Source of the DNA: Clostridia bacterium
GTDB lineage: Bacteria > Bacillota > Clostridia > Oscillospirales > Acutalibacteraceae
DNA: 12,160 nt
Assembly (NCBI GenBank): GCA_017382915.1
Contig: JAFNZJ010000138.1
Span: 1-12,160 of the forward strand
Direction of reading: 5' to 3'
Shown: in pieces, positions 1 through 5,852 of the stretch
Layout of the letters: each line of letters begins with the position of its first letter
How positions within the stretch are numbered: position 1 is the first letter of the stretch
The notes under the pieces: generated by a model
The model's input: only the letters and a program-made list of their open reading frames with translations
The model's database searches: none
Told to the model about the DNA's origin: nothing
Translations under genes and position numbers: made by a program

Positions 1-495
1 AAAGGCATAGTCCATCATCCAAAGATTATCCTTATACTGGAAGTTTACTGTATATTCCTTGGATGTCATTACATCCAGCTCAGCAATATCGGCCGCCATT
101 GCTTTATAAAATTCGCGGTCCTTTTTTTCGGCCAATAAGCTGGCGTGCTTGCCATAAACCATGCTTGCCTTGGGTACGCTTACGGTAACTACAGCGGTTG
201 CGGAATCACTGCCGCTAACCTCCACATCACCTATACTGTACTCAATTTTATCACGCATAGCTTTATGCATTTTAAGTTTTGCGAACTTGGTTAGGTCGTT
301 GGTATCCACCACAAACATTTTTTTGGCTGCGGTATCACTGCCTGCGTACATATTTATTAGGTTGAAATCGTTGGTTTTTATTGCCTCCATAACCTTAACC
401 ACTACGGTATAAACCTCATCCTCCTGCTCGGAGCGGCAACCACAAAAACCAAACACCATTATTACTGACAAAAATAAAGCTATTAACCTTTTCAT
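1..495 (-). CDS. Putative lipoprotein, 3' end cut by the window edge
   Basis: The frame opens with ATG at 495 and stays open for 165 codons to the window edge, so the C-terminus is missing. Residues 1-19 are a lipoprotein signal: K2 R3, a hydrophobic stretch, then Phe-Cys-Gly before Cys20, which would be the lipidated residue. The mature part is hydrophilic, about 145 residues so far, with a pattern like small NTF2-like/DUF4878-type Firmicutes lipoproteins (a helical start around EVYTVVVKVMEAI, a later stretch KEYTVNFQYKDNLWMMD). That family assignment is only a resemblance. The start lies 1 base past the stop of the metallophosphoesterase gene, and the ribosome binding site (AAAGGG near 512-507) sits inside that gene's end, so it is the third gene of the operon. 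It probably acts on the outer face of the membrane; substrate and role are unknown. Confidence 0.8.
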   Translation of the reverse strand, partial: MKRLIALFLSVIMVFGFCGCRSEQEDEVYTVVVKVMEAIKTNDFNLINMYAGSDTAAKKMFVVDTNDLTKFAKLKMHKAMRDKIEYSIGDVEVSGSDSATAVVTVSVPKASMVYGKHASLLAEKKDREFYKAMAADIAELDVMTSKEYTVNFQYKDNLWMMDYAF

Positions 496-496
496 T

Positions 497-1624
497 TTAA
501 GCGTCACCCTTTGGAACTAAATTTATAAGCAAATATTCTGAAGACCTTTCGGTGCGTATGGTAAATCCCCAGCCGGCGGCACCCGATGATACAATCGCTG
601 TAAGGCTACCTACCCTACTTTCGCCATAAGGCTTCATTATACCTAAAAGCTCTGCCACCCTACCAACAGGAAAAATCTGACCGCCGTGGGTATGACCCGA
701 AACCATAAGGTCAACACCCGCTTTTTCATTTTCTTCAAATTCGGTTGGTTGGTGGTCGGCCAATAAAACAAAGGGATTACCCTTTTTATTTGATAGCAGT
801 GACTCAACCTTTTGCCTGCTTTGACCCAAATATTTTACCGATGCATCCTTACGGCCTACCAGTAAAATTTCATTATTTATATTAAAGCTTTGGTCCTCCA
901 GCGGGAGTATTGAATGCACCCCCAAAGCAAAATCAAGGTCAGCCTTAGTATATGATGGGTTTGCCGAATAGGTTTGCCTGTCGTGGTTGCCATAGACAAA
1001 AAACTTGCCGTAACTACTGTTAATGCCACCCAATATACTAAATATTTCATTCATTGACTGCTTGGAGGTCCCTTCCTCCACAATATCGCCGCCAAGAATT
1101 ACTATATCGGGCTTAAGTAAGTTAATTTCGGCAATTTTATTTTTTATGACCGTTTTATTTTGAATTGTATCAAAATGTAAATCGCTGATAAAAACTACCT
1201 TATAATCATTTTTAATTTTTTCGGAGGTTACGGTATATTCGGTTTTAACCAAATTGTTCATGGTGTAAAAGCCCTGGCACAGAATAACCGCCAGCAATAA
1301 AATATGAATTACACCAAAACGGTAAGCCTTTTTTAAAAAGGAATAAACCGCACCTTTATTAAAACTTTTTAGGATGCGGCGCATAAAAATTGCCAATATG
1401 CCCATAAATAAAAATATAATAAAAAGGTAAAGCATTGCCACCATGACGGTGCGCCACAGCATACAGCTGACAGCAACCAAAGCCGATACTAAAAGCCTTA
1501 TAACTCTAATCCACATTGACTTTGGGTTTTTGCCAAGACCCTTAACAAATTTGCCGGTAAGCAAATAAAAGCTACCGGCAGAAATAATAACCAATGTTAT
1601 AATCATTATTAAAAATATTGGCAT
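497..1624 (-). CDS. Membrane-anchored metallophosphoesterase (YkuE/YaeI-like)
   Basis: A 375-residue protein with an N-terminal membrane part and a C-terminal calcineurin-like phosphoesterase domain. Hydrophobic segments lie at about residues 3-22, 40-60, 61-81 and 104-122. The catalytic motifs are all present in order: SDLHFD (D148, H150), LGGDIVEEG (D180), YGNHDR (N213, H214), ADHQP (H291) and SGHTHGGQ (H311, H313). These residues bind a di-metal centre. Known relatives hydrolyse phosphomonoesters or diesters, and the YkuE/YaeI group is linked to the cell envelope and lipid substrates; the substrate here cannot be read from sequence. The start ATG follows the DUF1836 stop by 4 bases with an AAAGGGG ribosome binding site, and the lipoprotein gene follows after 1 base. 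No key residue is missing. Confidence 0.9.
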   Translation of the reverse strand: MPIFLIMIITLVIISAGSFYLLTGKFVKGLGKNPKSMWIRVIRLLVSALVAVSCMLWRTVMVAMLYLFIIFLFMGILAIFMRRILKSFNKGAVYSFLKKAYRFGVIHILLLAVILCQGFYTMNNLVKTEYTVTSEKIKNDYKVVFISDLHFDTIQNKTVIKNKIAEINLLKPDIVILGGDIVEEGTSKQSMNEIFSILGGINSSYGKFFVYGNHDRQTYSANPSYTKADLDFALGVHSILPLEDQSFNINNEILLVGRKDASVKYLGQSRQKVESLLSNKKGNPFVLLADHQPTEFEENEKAGVDLMVSGHTHGGQIFPVGRVAELLGIMKPYGESRVGSLTAIVSSGAAGWGFTIRTERSSEYLLINLVPKGDA

Positions 1625-1628
1625 TTAT

Positions 1629-2219
1629 TTACCCCTTTTGATTTTCTTGGTCGGCGGTACCTGTAAGGGCCAGCACACCCTCACATATAAATTTGCCCGC
1701 GGTGGAAAGTATTGCAGATTTTAAAATAAATGCGTTAATGTCATCACTATCTTCAGGCAGTTCCTCGCTATCAGTAATATCGGCATCCCTTGTATCCTCC
1801 ATACTGACAAAGGGAATAACATTTTCATAAATGGTGCAAAACTCATTATAAAGCTGTTTTATGCTTTTTTTCTCCAGCTGGAGGTTAATCATTTTTACTA
1901 TTGATGATATTGCCAAGGTCTGCTTTAATATGCATATCATAACCAAGTATGCCAAATGCTCTTTATTATAGCGCTTTTTCACAGGTGCGGGTATAATTTT
2001 AAGCTTAACATAGTTGTTAATTATTGATGGGGTTATAATGCGATTGTCCTCAGACTCGGTGTTGTAAATTGAAAGTGCCTTTTCCATAACGGCAACAACC
2101 TGATCCATATAAAGCTCAATATCGGGCAAAGCCTCCCACCTGGGCAGGCGGTGTGAAGCCAGTTTTTCACATATTTCGGTATAACCTTGCTCTAATAAAA
2201 GTTCTTGGTCAAAATTCAT
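1629..2219 (-). CDS. DUF1836 domain protein
   Basis: A 196-residue soluble protein whose residues about 24-140 match the DUF1836 pattern as I know it: LPRWEALPDIELYMDQV, then SIINNYVKLKIIPAPVKKRY and HLAYLVMICILKQTLAIS. The block resembles a MerR-like winged-helix start (a 'PS-INNYVK' recognition-like segment), so a DNA-binding or regulatory role is often supposed, but the family function is not established. The C-terminal part after about residue 145 is acidic and variable. Start ATG at 2219 has AAGGTG eight bases upstream. It is the first gene of the minus-strand operon with the phosphoesterase and lipoprotein, and it is divergent from degV. If it does bind DNA, the inverted repeat on its own promoter is a natural candidate target; that is inference. 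Confidence 0.85.
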   Translation of the reverse strand: MNFDQELLLEQGYTEICEKLASHRLPRWEALPDIELYMDQVVAVMEKALSIYNTESEDNRIITPSIINNYVKLKIIPAPVKKRYNKEHLAYLVMICILKQTLAISSIVKMINLQLEKKSIKQLYNEFCTIYENVIPFVSMEDTRDADITDSEELPEDSDDINAFILKSAILSTAGKFICEGVLALTGTADQENQKG

Positions 2220-2245
2220 TTTTTTAACACCTTAATGTAGTATAA

Positions 2246-2273
2246 TAATTGTAGTTTATGCTTTCTACAATTA
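2246..2273. promoter_or_regulatory. Inverted repeat over the DUF1836 transcription start (possible operator)
   Basis: The arms TAATTGTAG (2246-2254) and CTACAATTA (2265-2273) are a perfect 9-bp inverted repeat with a 10-base centre. It begins right next to the -10 element of the minus-strand promoter and covers the expected start site near 2267, the usual place for a repressor operator. It could instead form a hairpin at the 5' end of the mRNA. The binding factor is unknown. Confidence 0.5.
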
Positions 2274-2302
2274 AATATATCAAAAGATTTTGAAAATGTC
2301 AA
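2274..2302 (-). promoter_or_regulatory. Sigma-A-type promoter of the DUF1836 operon
   Basis: On the minus strand, TTGACA (2302-2297) is a perfect -35 box. It is followed after 17 bases by TATATT (2279-2274), one mismatch from the -10 consensus. Expected transcription start is near 2267, about 48 bases upstream of the DUF1836 ATG. There is no competing promoter of similar quality before this operon in the window. Confidence 0.75.
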
Positions 2303-2344
2303 CAAGAGATTTTAAAAATTAATATATTTGTTTGTAAAAATGTC

Positions 2345-2373
2345 TTGACAAGTTACAGTTTATGATTTATACT
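2345..2373 (+). promoter_or_regulatory. Sigma-A-type promoter of the degV gene
   Basis: TTGACA (2345-2350) is a perfect -35 box. It is followed after 17 bases by TATACT (2368-2373), one mismatch from consensus, giving an expected start near 2380. It faces away from the DUF1836 promoter; the two -35 boxes are 42 AT-rich bases apart. Confidence 0.8.
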
Positions 2374-2388
2374 AGTTTTGCAAACTAG
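2372..2388. promoter_or_regulatory. Palindrome CTAGTTT-TGC-AAACTAG on the degV promoter (probable operator)
   Basis: A perfect 7-bp inverted repeat with a 3-base centre overlaps the last bases of the -10 box and the expected start site, so a bound protein would block transcription. Size and arm sequence suit a dimeric helix-turn-helix repressor. From memory, the AGTTT...AAACT arms recall sites of the MarR-family fatty-acid regulator FabT in Firmicutes, which would fit a FakB/DegV-type gene. This link is inference. Confidence 0.6.
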
Positions 2389-2406
2389 ATGTTAGGAGAG
2401 GTTAAA

Positions 2407-3276
2407 ATGGAGTATGTTATTGTTACCGATTCATCCTGCAACCTAAGCAATAAGCAAATTGAGGACTATAAGTTAGAGGTTATTTCGCTTAAATATTTTT
2501 CAGGTGAAAAGTCTTTTGAAAGCTATAATAAGGATGCAGAGCCGGATTATAAAGCTTTTTATGATATGGCCCGCAAAAAGGAGCCGCTTTCAACCACACT
2601 GGCTTCACCCGAGCTTTGTTATAACACCTTTGATAAAATTTTAAGCGAAGGCAACGACCTTATTTATATTGGCTTTTCATCCGGTCTTAGCGGCACCTAC
2701 CAGGTAGCCCACAACACCCTTGATGAGCTTAAAGAAAAATATCCCGACCGCAAAATTTATGATGTCGATTCACTTGCCGCATCACTTGGTCAGGGTCTTT
2801 TGGTACATTACGCCGTTCAAAAGAAAAATGAAGGCCTTACTATTGAAGAGCTTTATAACTGGCTTATGGATAACCGCCTTAAGCTTTGCCACTGGTTTAC
2901 CGTTGACGACCTGTTTTACCTTAAAAGGGGCGGCCGTGTTTCGGGTACTGCGGCAGTTATGGGCACCGTGCTTAGCATAAAACCCGTTATGCATGTTGAT
3001 GACAACGGTAAGCTTATACCCAAGGCAAAGGTAATTGGCAGAAAGCGTGCCATTGAAACAATGGTGGAAAAGATGAAGGAAACCGCCATTAACCCCAGTG
3101 AACAAACAGTATTTATTTCACACGGCGACTGTTTAGAGGATGCCGAATACCTGGCCGAGTCGGTTAAAAACACACTAAATGTTAAGGAAGTATTTATACA
3201 CTACATTGAGCCGGTTATTGGATGTCACTCCGGTCCCGGCACCCTTGCCCTTTTCTTTATGGGTGAGCATAGATAG
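2407..3276 (+). CDS. DegV family protein (FakB-like fatty acid binding protein)
   Basis: A 289-residue single-domain DegV protein of the usual length. Family marks are VTDSSCNLS near the N-terminus, TTLASP (about 63-68), GFSSGLSGTY (about 89-98), a DSLAASLGQGLLV segment, LKRGGRVSG, and the C-terminal GCHSGPGTLALFF. DegV/FakB proteins bind a fatty acid in a pocket between two subdomains. FakB members present it to the kinase FakA, which makes acyl-phosphate for phospholipid synthesis. No fakA (DAK2-domain) gene is in the window, so the physiological partner is open. A longer frame starts with ATG at 2389, but I chose 2407: AGGAGAGG lies at 2394-2401, five bases before this ATG, and the protein then begins MEYVIVTDSS as in relatives. 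It is apparently monocistronic, with its own promoter and palindrome upstream and a terminator well downstream. Confidence 0.93.
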   Translation: MEYVIVTDSSCNLSNKQIEDYKLEVISLKYFSGEKSFESYNKDAEPDYKAFYDMARKKEPLSTTLASPELCYNTFDKILSEGNDLIYIGFSSGLSGTYQVAHNTLDELKEKYPDRKIYDVDSLAASLGQGLLVHYAVQKKNEGLTIEELYNWLMDNRLKLCHWFTVDDLFYLKRGGRVSGTAAVMGTVLSIKPVMHVDDNGKLIPKAKVIGRKRAIETMVEKMKETAINPSEQTVFISHGDCLEDAEYLAESVKNTLNVKEVFIHYIEPVIGCHSGPGTLALFFMGEHR

Positions 3277-3298
3277 TAAAAATAAAAAGCAAACCGTA

Positions 3299-3326
3299 GA
3301 GGCACCCTCCGTAAGGAAGGTGCCTC
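3299..3326. repeat. GC-rich hairpin at the head of the array
   Basis: The arms GAGGCACC (3299-3306) and GGTGCCTC (3319-3326) are perfect, and inner bases can extend the stem imperfectly. It follows the degV stop by 22 bases and looks like a terminator stem, but it has no T run on either side. It is followed directly by the first AGTTATATT linker, so it is more likely the first hairpin of the array. Confidence 0.6.
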
Positions 3327-3409
3327 AGTTATATTCGCCAAAGGCGAGTTTTATTGCTTCGCAGTTATATTTGGGCTATGCCCAAGTTGTATTCGCTTCG
3401 CGAGTTTTG
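3327..3409. repeat. Hairpin array, section A: AGTTATATT-type linkers
   Basis: A 9-base linker is repeated four times with slight change: AGTTATATT (3327-3335), AGTTTTATT (3347-3355), AGTTATATT (3363-3371) and AGTTGTATT (3385-3393). A degenerate fifth copy, AGTTTTG, follows at 3403-3409. After each linker comes a different tiny hairpin: CGCC-AAA-GGCG (3336-3346), GC-TTC-GC (3356-3362), TGGGC-TAT-GCCCA (3372-3384) and CGC-TTC-GCG (3394-3402). Linker starts are 20, 16 and 22 bases apart. The stems differ in sequence yet stay self-complementary while the linkers stay constant, so this is not a simple tandem duplication. Function unknown; a repeated palindromic element or a structured 3' UTR are both possible. 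Confidence 0.65.
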
Positions 3410-3422
3410 AAGGCGAATATAA
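3329..3422. repeat. 11-bp inverted repeat enclosing array section A
   Basis: TTATATTCGCC (3329-3339) is perfectly complementary to GGCGAATATAA (3412-3422). If the arms pair, hairpins 3356-3362, 3372-3384 and 3394-3402 become branches of one multi-arm fold. The 5' arm shares its CGCC with the first small hairpin, so two alternative pairings compete. This might also be a trace of an ancestral longer hairpin unit. Confidence 0.55.
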
Positions 3423-3493
3423 TATCACGAAAACCGATAGGTTTTCATATCACTCTTTAGAATATCACTGTGAGACCTGTCTCACAATATCAC
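3421..3493. repeat. Hairpin array, section B: ATATCAC linkers
   Basis: The heptamer ATATCAC occurs four times without change, at 3422-3428, 3447-3453, 3462-3468 and 3487-3493. Between the copies stand three unrelated hairpins: GAAAACC-GATA-GGTTTTC (3429-3446), TCT-TT-AGA (3454-3461) and TGTGAGAC-CT-GTCTCACA (3469-3486). Linker starts are 25, 15 and 25 bases apart. The design is the same as in section A but with a different linker, which suggests two related element types side by side. No protein or RNA family was recognised. Confidence 0.65.
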
Positions 3494-3543
3494 TTATTAT
3501 TCTTATTTTTGAGATAGGTTGATTTTAAAGTATGTACCCCACT

Positions 3544-3575
3544 ATGACACTTTCAGACCGAAAGTGTCATTTTTT
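3544..3575 (+). terminator. Rho-independent terminator of the degV transcript
   Basis: A perfect 11-bp stem (3544-3554 with 3560-3570, core TGACACTTTC/GAAAGTGTCA, 5-base loop) is followed by a T run at 3570-3575. The T run is on the plus strand, so it serves degV, about 270 bases after the stop codon. The degV mRNA would therefore carry the hairpin array in its 3' UTR. Confidence 0.85.
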
Positions 3576-3576
3576 A

Positions 3577-3622
3577 TATAAAAAGAAAGTAGGGAGAACA
3601 CTTCTTTACGAAGTGTCTCCCT
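3577..3622 (-). terminator. Rho-independent terminator of the ilv-mtaB-hydrolase operon
   Basis: The stem 3591-3604 with 3610-3622 pairs AGGGAG/CTCCCT and ACACTTC/GAAGTGT, with one bulged base at 3597 and a 5-base loop. Reading the minus strand, it lies 13 bases past the hydrolase stop and is followed by a T-rich tract (ACTTTCTTTTT), as expected of an intrinsic terminator. It is weakly T-flanked on the plus strand as well and may back up the degV terminator. Confidence 0.75.
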
Positions 3623-3635
3623 ATGGTTTGCTTTT

Positions 3636-4565
3636 TTATTTTAAACATTTTTTCAAAAAATCATTTATATGCCCTTTGTACCGCTCTGCATCGGCAATAA
3701 AGCTAAAGCCGTGGTCGGCACCCTCAAAGGTATGAAGGGTTACTGTTTCGGGGGCAATATTTTTAATGTCATTACTCATTTGACAGGGTACAAAGCCGTC
3801 GGCCTCACCATGCAAAATAAGTATTGGAAGTTTAGTGTTTTTAGCAGATTTTAGGGCGCTGCTATTAAGCCTTAGCCCCTTGCCAAAAATAAATGCGCCC
3901 AAAAAGGCAAAAAAGCAAAGTGCATTTGGCAGATGCATATCCTCCCGACAGACCTTTTTAATAATCTGTTTTGGGCAGGAATATGGGCAGTCGGCAATAA
4001 CGCCCTTTACATTGCTTGGAAGGTCTAAATCGCTTGCCATAATTACGGTGGCCGCCCCCATTGAAACGCCCGAAAGCAGTATTTTTATATCACTGCCAAA
4101 GCGATTTACAGCATATTCTACCCATTTTTTACAGTCATACCGCTCACGCACGCCAAAGCAAATGGTACTGCTACCACTTTTACCGTGGGCGCGCTGGTCA
4201 ACCAGCAGGGTGTTGTGCCCCATTTCTCTGGCAAGCTTATTGCCGCCGCAAAAATCTCTAAAGGCGCTGCCCTTATAACCGTGAAACTGTATTTGAAGTG
4301 GTGCATTATCTGCCACATGATAGTACCTGCCAAAAAGGGTGGTACCGTCAAAGGATTTTATGTAAACCTCTTGGGCGGGCAGCTGCTCCATTTCAACAAT
4401 AAGGTCTTCAATAATCTTGCCTGCCGCCTGACCTGCCTCATTTTTAGGTAAAGAAAGTGTTTTGTTACGGGCGCTTTTTGGCATATAAAATGCCATACGG
4501 TAGGCAATGTAGGCACCTATTAAAAGCAGTGCCATAAAACTTAAAAAAATTATTAACCAAATCAT
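3636..4565 (-). CDS. Membrane-anchored alpha/beta hydrolase
   Basis: A 309-residue protein with one N-terminal membrane segment (about residues 2-22) and then a serine hydrolase fold. Visible marks are QFHGYKGS (oxyanion region, H95-G96), DQRAHGKSG, the nucleophile elbow GVSMGA with Ser168, the acid in HGEADGFVP (Asp256) and the base in ADHGFSF (His285). This is a complete Ser-Asp-His triad. It resembles the BAAT/dienelactone-hydrolase-like peptidase S9-type 'alpha/beta hydrolase' group with a membrane anchor common in Firmicutes. The substrate cannot be told. The short hydrophobic start without a clear cleavage site suggests an anchored protein, side of the membrane uncertain. Its ATG is 2 bases after the mtaB stop, and only a distant GGAG lies upstream, so translation is probably coupled. 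It is the last gene of the operon. Confidence 0.88.
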   Translation of the reverse strand: MIWLIIFLSFMALLLIGAYIAYRMAFYMPKSARNKTLSLPKNEAGQAAGKIIEDLIVEMEQLPAQEVYIKSFDGTTLFGRYYHVADNAPLQIQFHGYKGSAFRDFCGGNKLAREMGHNTLLVDQRAHGKSGSSTICFGVRERYDCKKWVEYAVNRFGSDIKILLSGVSMGAATVIMASDLDLPSNVKGVIADCPYSCPKQIIKKVCREDMHLPNALCFFAFLGAFIFGKGLRLNSSALKSAKNTKLPILILHGEADGFVPCQMSNDIKNIAPETVTLHTFEGADHGFSFIADAERYKGHINDFLKKCLK

Positions 4566-4567
4566 TC

Positions 4568-5851
4568 TTACACCGGCTCCGCCAAAACTCCGTCAAGCAT
4601 AAGCTCTTTTATTTTTACCTTAACAACCCTACCCTGCAAGGCGCGGTTTTCTTTGACAAAAACACGAACATAGTCTTCACTATAGCCTTCGGTAAAGCCA
4701 TTTTCAGACCTTTCAAACAAAACGCTACGGGTAAGTCCAATAATATCAGACATAACCTTTTTTGAAATATCATCACAGGTTGATGCCATAATTTCGGCCC
4801 TTTTTGATTTTATTTGCTCACTAACCCTGCCGCTCATACGGGCGGCAACGGTGCCCTGTCTTACGCTGTAAGGGAATATATGCGCCTTTAAAAACCTTAC
4901 CTTTTTGGCAAAATCTAAAGACTCATTAAATTCATTATCATCTTCACCAATAAAGCCCACCATAATATCAGTGGTGAAGGACGCGTTATTCCATAACGAT
5001 TTTATTTTATCACAAACCGCTAAATACTCCTCGGCGGTGTAAAGTCTGTTCATCCTTTTAAGGGTTGCGTTACAGCCCGACTGCAACGACAAATGAAACT
5101 GCGGACAAAACTGCGGTATTTTCTTTAACTCAATCAGTAGTGCCTCGGTGGTTAAATCGGGCTCTAATGAGCCAAGGCGCACCCTTTCTATACCCTTAAC
5201 ATTTGCCGCTGTTTTAACGGCATCGGCAAGGGTTAGGTTTATATCACTGCCGTATGATGAAAGGTTTATGCCCACCAAAACCAATTCTTTAAAACCGTTT
5301 GAAGCTAAGTTTTCGGCCTCGGTTTTAATATAATCCAAACTGCGGGAGCGTACCCTACCCCTAGCTTTTGGTATGATACAGTAGGTACAACCCCTGTTAC
5401 AGCCGTCCTCAATTTTCATATAGGCTCTTGTGCGCTCTGAAAAATCTTTAAGCGCGCCTGCTTCAAAAAGCTCGCCCGTAAAATGAGGTGCAACATTTAT
5501 TATTTTACTGCGATTTTCAAAAAAGCTTTGCACCTCATTTACAATGTTGCGTTCACTGCCATTGCCTATAATAATATCGGCAGGAAGTGATGCGGCATCA
5601 TCGGGGAAGGCCTGCGGCATACAGCCCGTAAGCAGTAGCACCGCAGATGGATTTTGGCGTTTATACCGTCTGGTTATTTGGCGGGTTTTTCGGTCACTTT
5701 CGGCCGTAACGGTGCAGGAATTAACCACTATTAAATCGGCATCGGTTGGGGTCTGGGTAAGGCTAAAGCCTACCCCCATAAGACCTTCCAACATACGCTC
5801 GGTTTCATACCTGTTAACCTTACAGCCAAGTGTATGAAAAAATACCTTCAT
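4568..5851 (-). CDS. mtaB: tRNA ms2t6A37 methylthiotransferase MtaB
   Basis: A 427-residue radical-SAM methylthiotransferase of normal length. It adds a methylthio group to N6-threonylcarbamoyladenosine at position 37 of tRNAs reading ANN codons. The N-terminal UPF0004 domain holds the three cluster cysteines: C10 (TLGCKVNRYE), C46 (NSCTV) and C77 (GCMPQ). The radical-SAM domain has C151, C155 and C158 in GCNRGCTYCIIPKARGR. A C-terminal TRAM domain spans about 365-427. TLGCKVN and the IIPKARG context are typical of MtaB (B. subtilis YqeV type) rather than MiaB or RimO. The ATG is 1 base past the ilvD stop (TAG-T-ATG) and no ribosome binding site precedes it, so it must rely on coupling with ilvD. 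A link with branched-chain synthesis is not obvious, though isoleucine codons are decoded by t6A-bearing tRNAs. Confidence 0.93.
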   Translation of the reverse strand: MKVFFHTLGCKVNRYETERMLEGLMGVGFSLTQTPTDADLIVVNSCTVTAESDRKTRQITRRYKRQNPSAVLLLTGCMPQAFPDDAASLPADIIIGNGSERNIVNEVQSFFENRSKIINVAPHFTGELFEAGALKDFSERTRAYMKIEDGCNRGCTYCIIPKARGRVRSRSLDYIKTEAENLASNGFKELVLVGINLSSYGSDINLTLADAVKTAANVKGIERVRLGSLEPDLTTEALLIELKKIPQFCPQFHLSLQSGCNATLKRMNRLYTAEEYLAVCDKIKSLWNNASFTTDIMVGFIGEDDNEFNESLDFAKKVRFLKAHIFPYSVRQGTVAARMSGRVSEQIKSKRAEIMASTCDDISKKVMSDIIGLTRSVLFERSENGFTEGYSEDYVRVFVKENRALQGRVVKVKIKELMLDGVLAEPV

Positions 5852-5852
5852 A

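Larger units (their letters stand above)
3277..3635. other. Gene-free convergent intergenic region with hairpin array
   Basis: These 359 bases separate the convergent degV and hydrolase genes. Short open frames cross them, but none has a ribosome binding site or protein-like composition. They hold the hairpin/linker array (3299-3493), an AT-rich stretch with no feature I recognise (3494-3543), and two terminators (3544-3622). Confidence 0.8.

Noticed and set aside
161..412. 83-codon plus-strand open frame near the left edge
   Set aside because: It is antisense to the lipoprotein frame, which has a start, a ribosome binding site and a lipobox and is the better explanation.
2389..2406. Upstream ATG at 2389 as the degV start
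   Set aside because: It would put the ribosome binding site AGGAGAGG inside the coding region and add six residues not found in DegV proteins. ATG at 2407 has ideal spacing.
3299..3326. Terminator of degV directly after its stop codon
   Set aside because: The stem is good but AGTTATATT follows instead of a T run. The stem at 3544-3570 with its T run is a far better terminator.
3327..3493. CRISPR-like array of short repeats
   Set aside because: The repeated units are only 7-9 bases and the material between them is self-complementary and 7-18 bases long, unlike CRISPR repeats of 23-40 bases with unique spacers. No cas gene is present.
3179..3735. Two short plus-strand open frames (3179-3460 and 3532-3735) across the intergenic region
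   Set aside because: The first overlaps the end of degV in another frame and reads through the hairpin array; the second reads through both terminators into the antisense of the hydrolase gene. Neither has a ribosome binding site.
3835..4278. 147-codon plus-strand open frame inside the hydrolase gene
   Set aside because: Antisense to a gene with an intact catalytic triad, with no start signals or recognisable domain.
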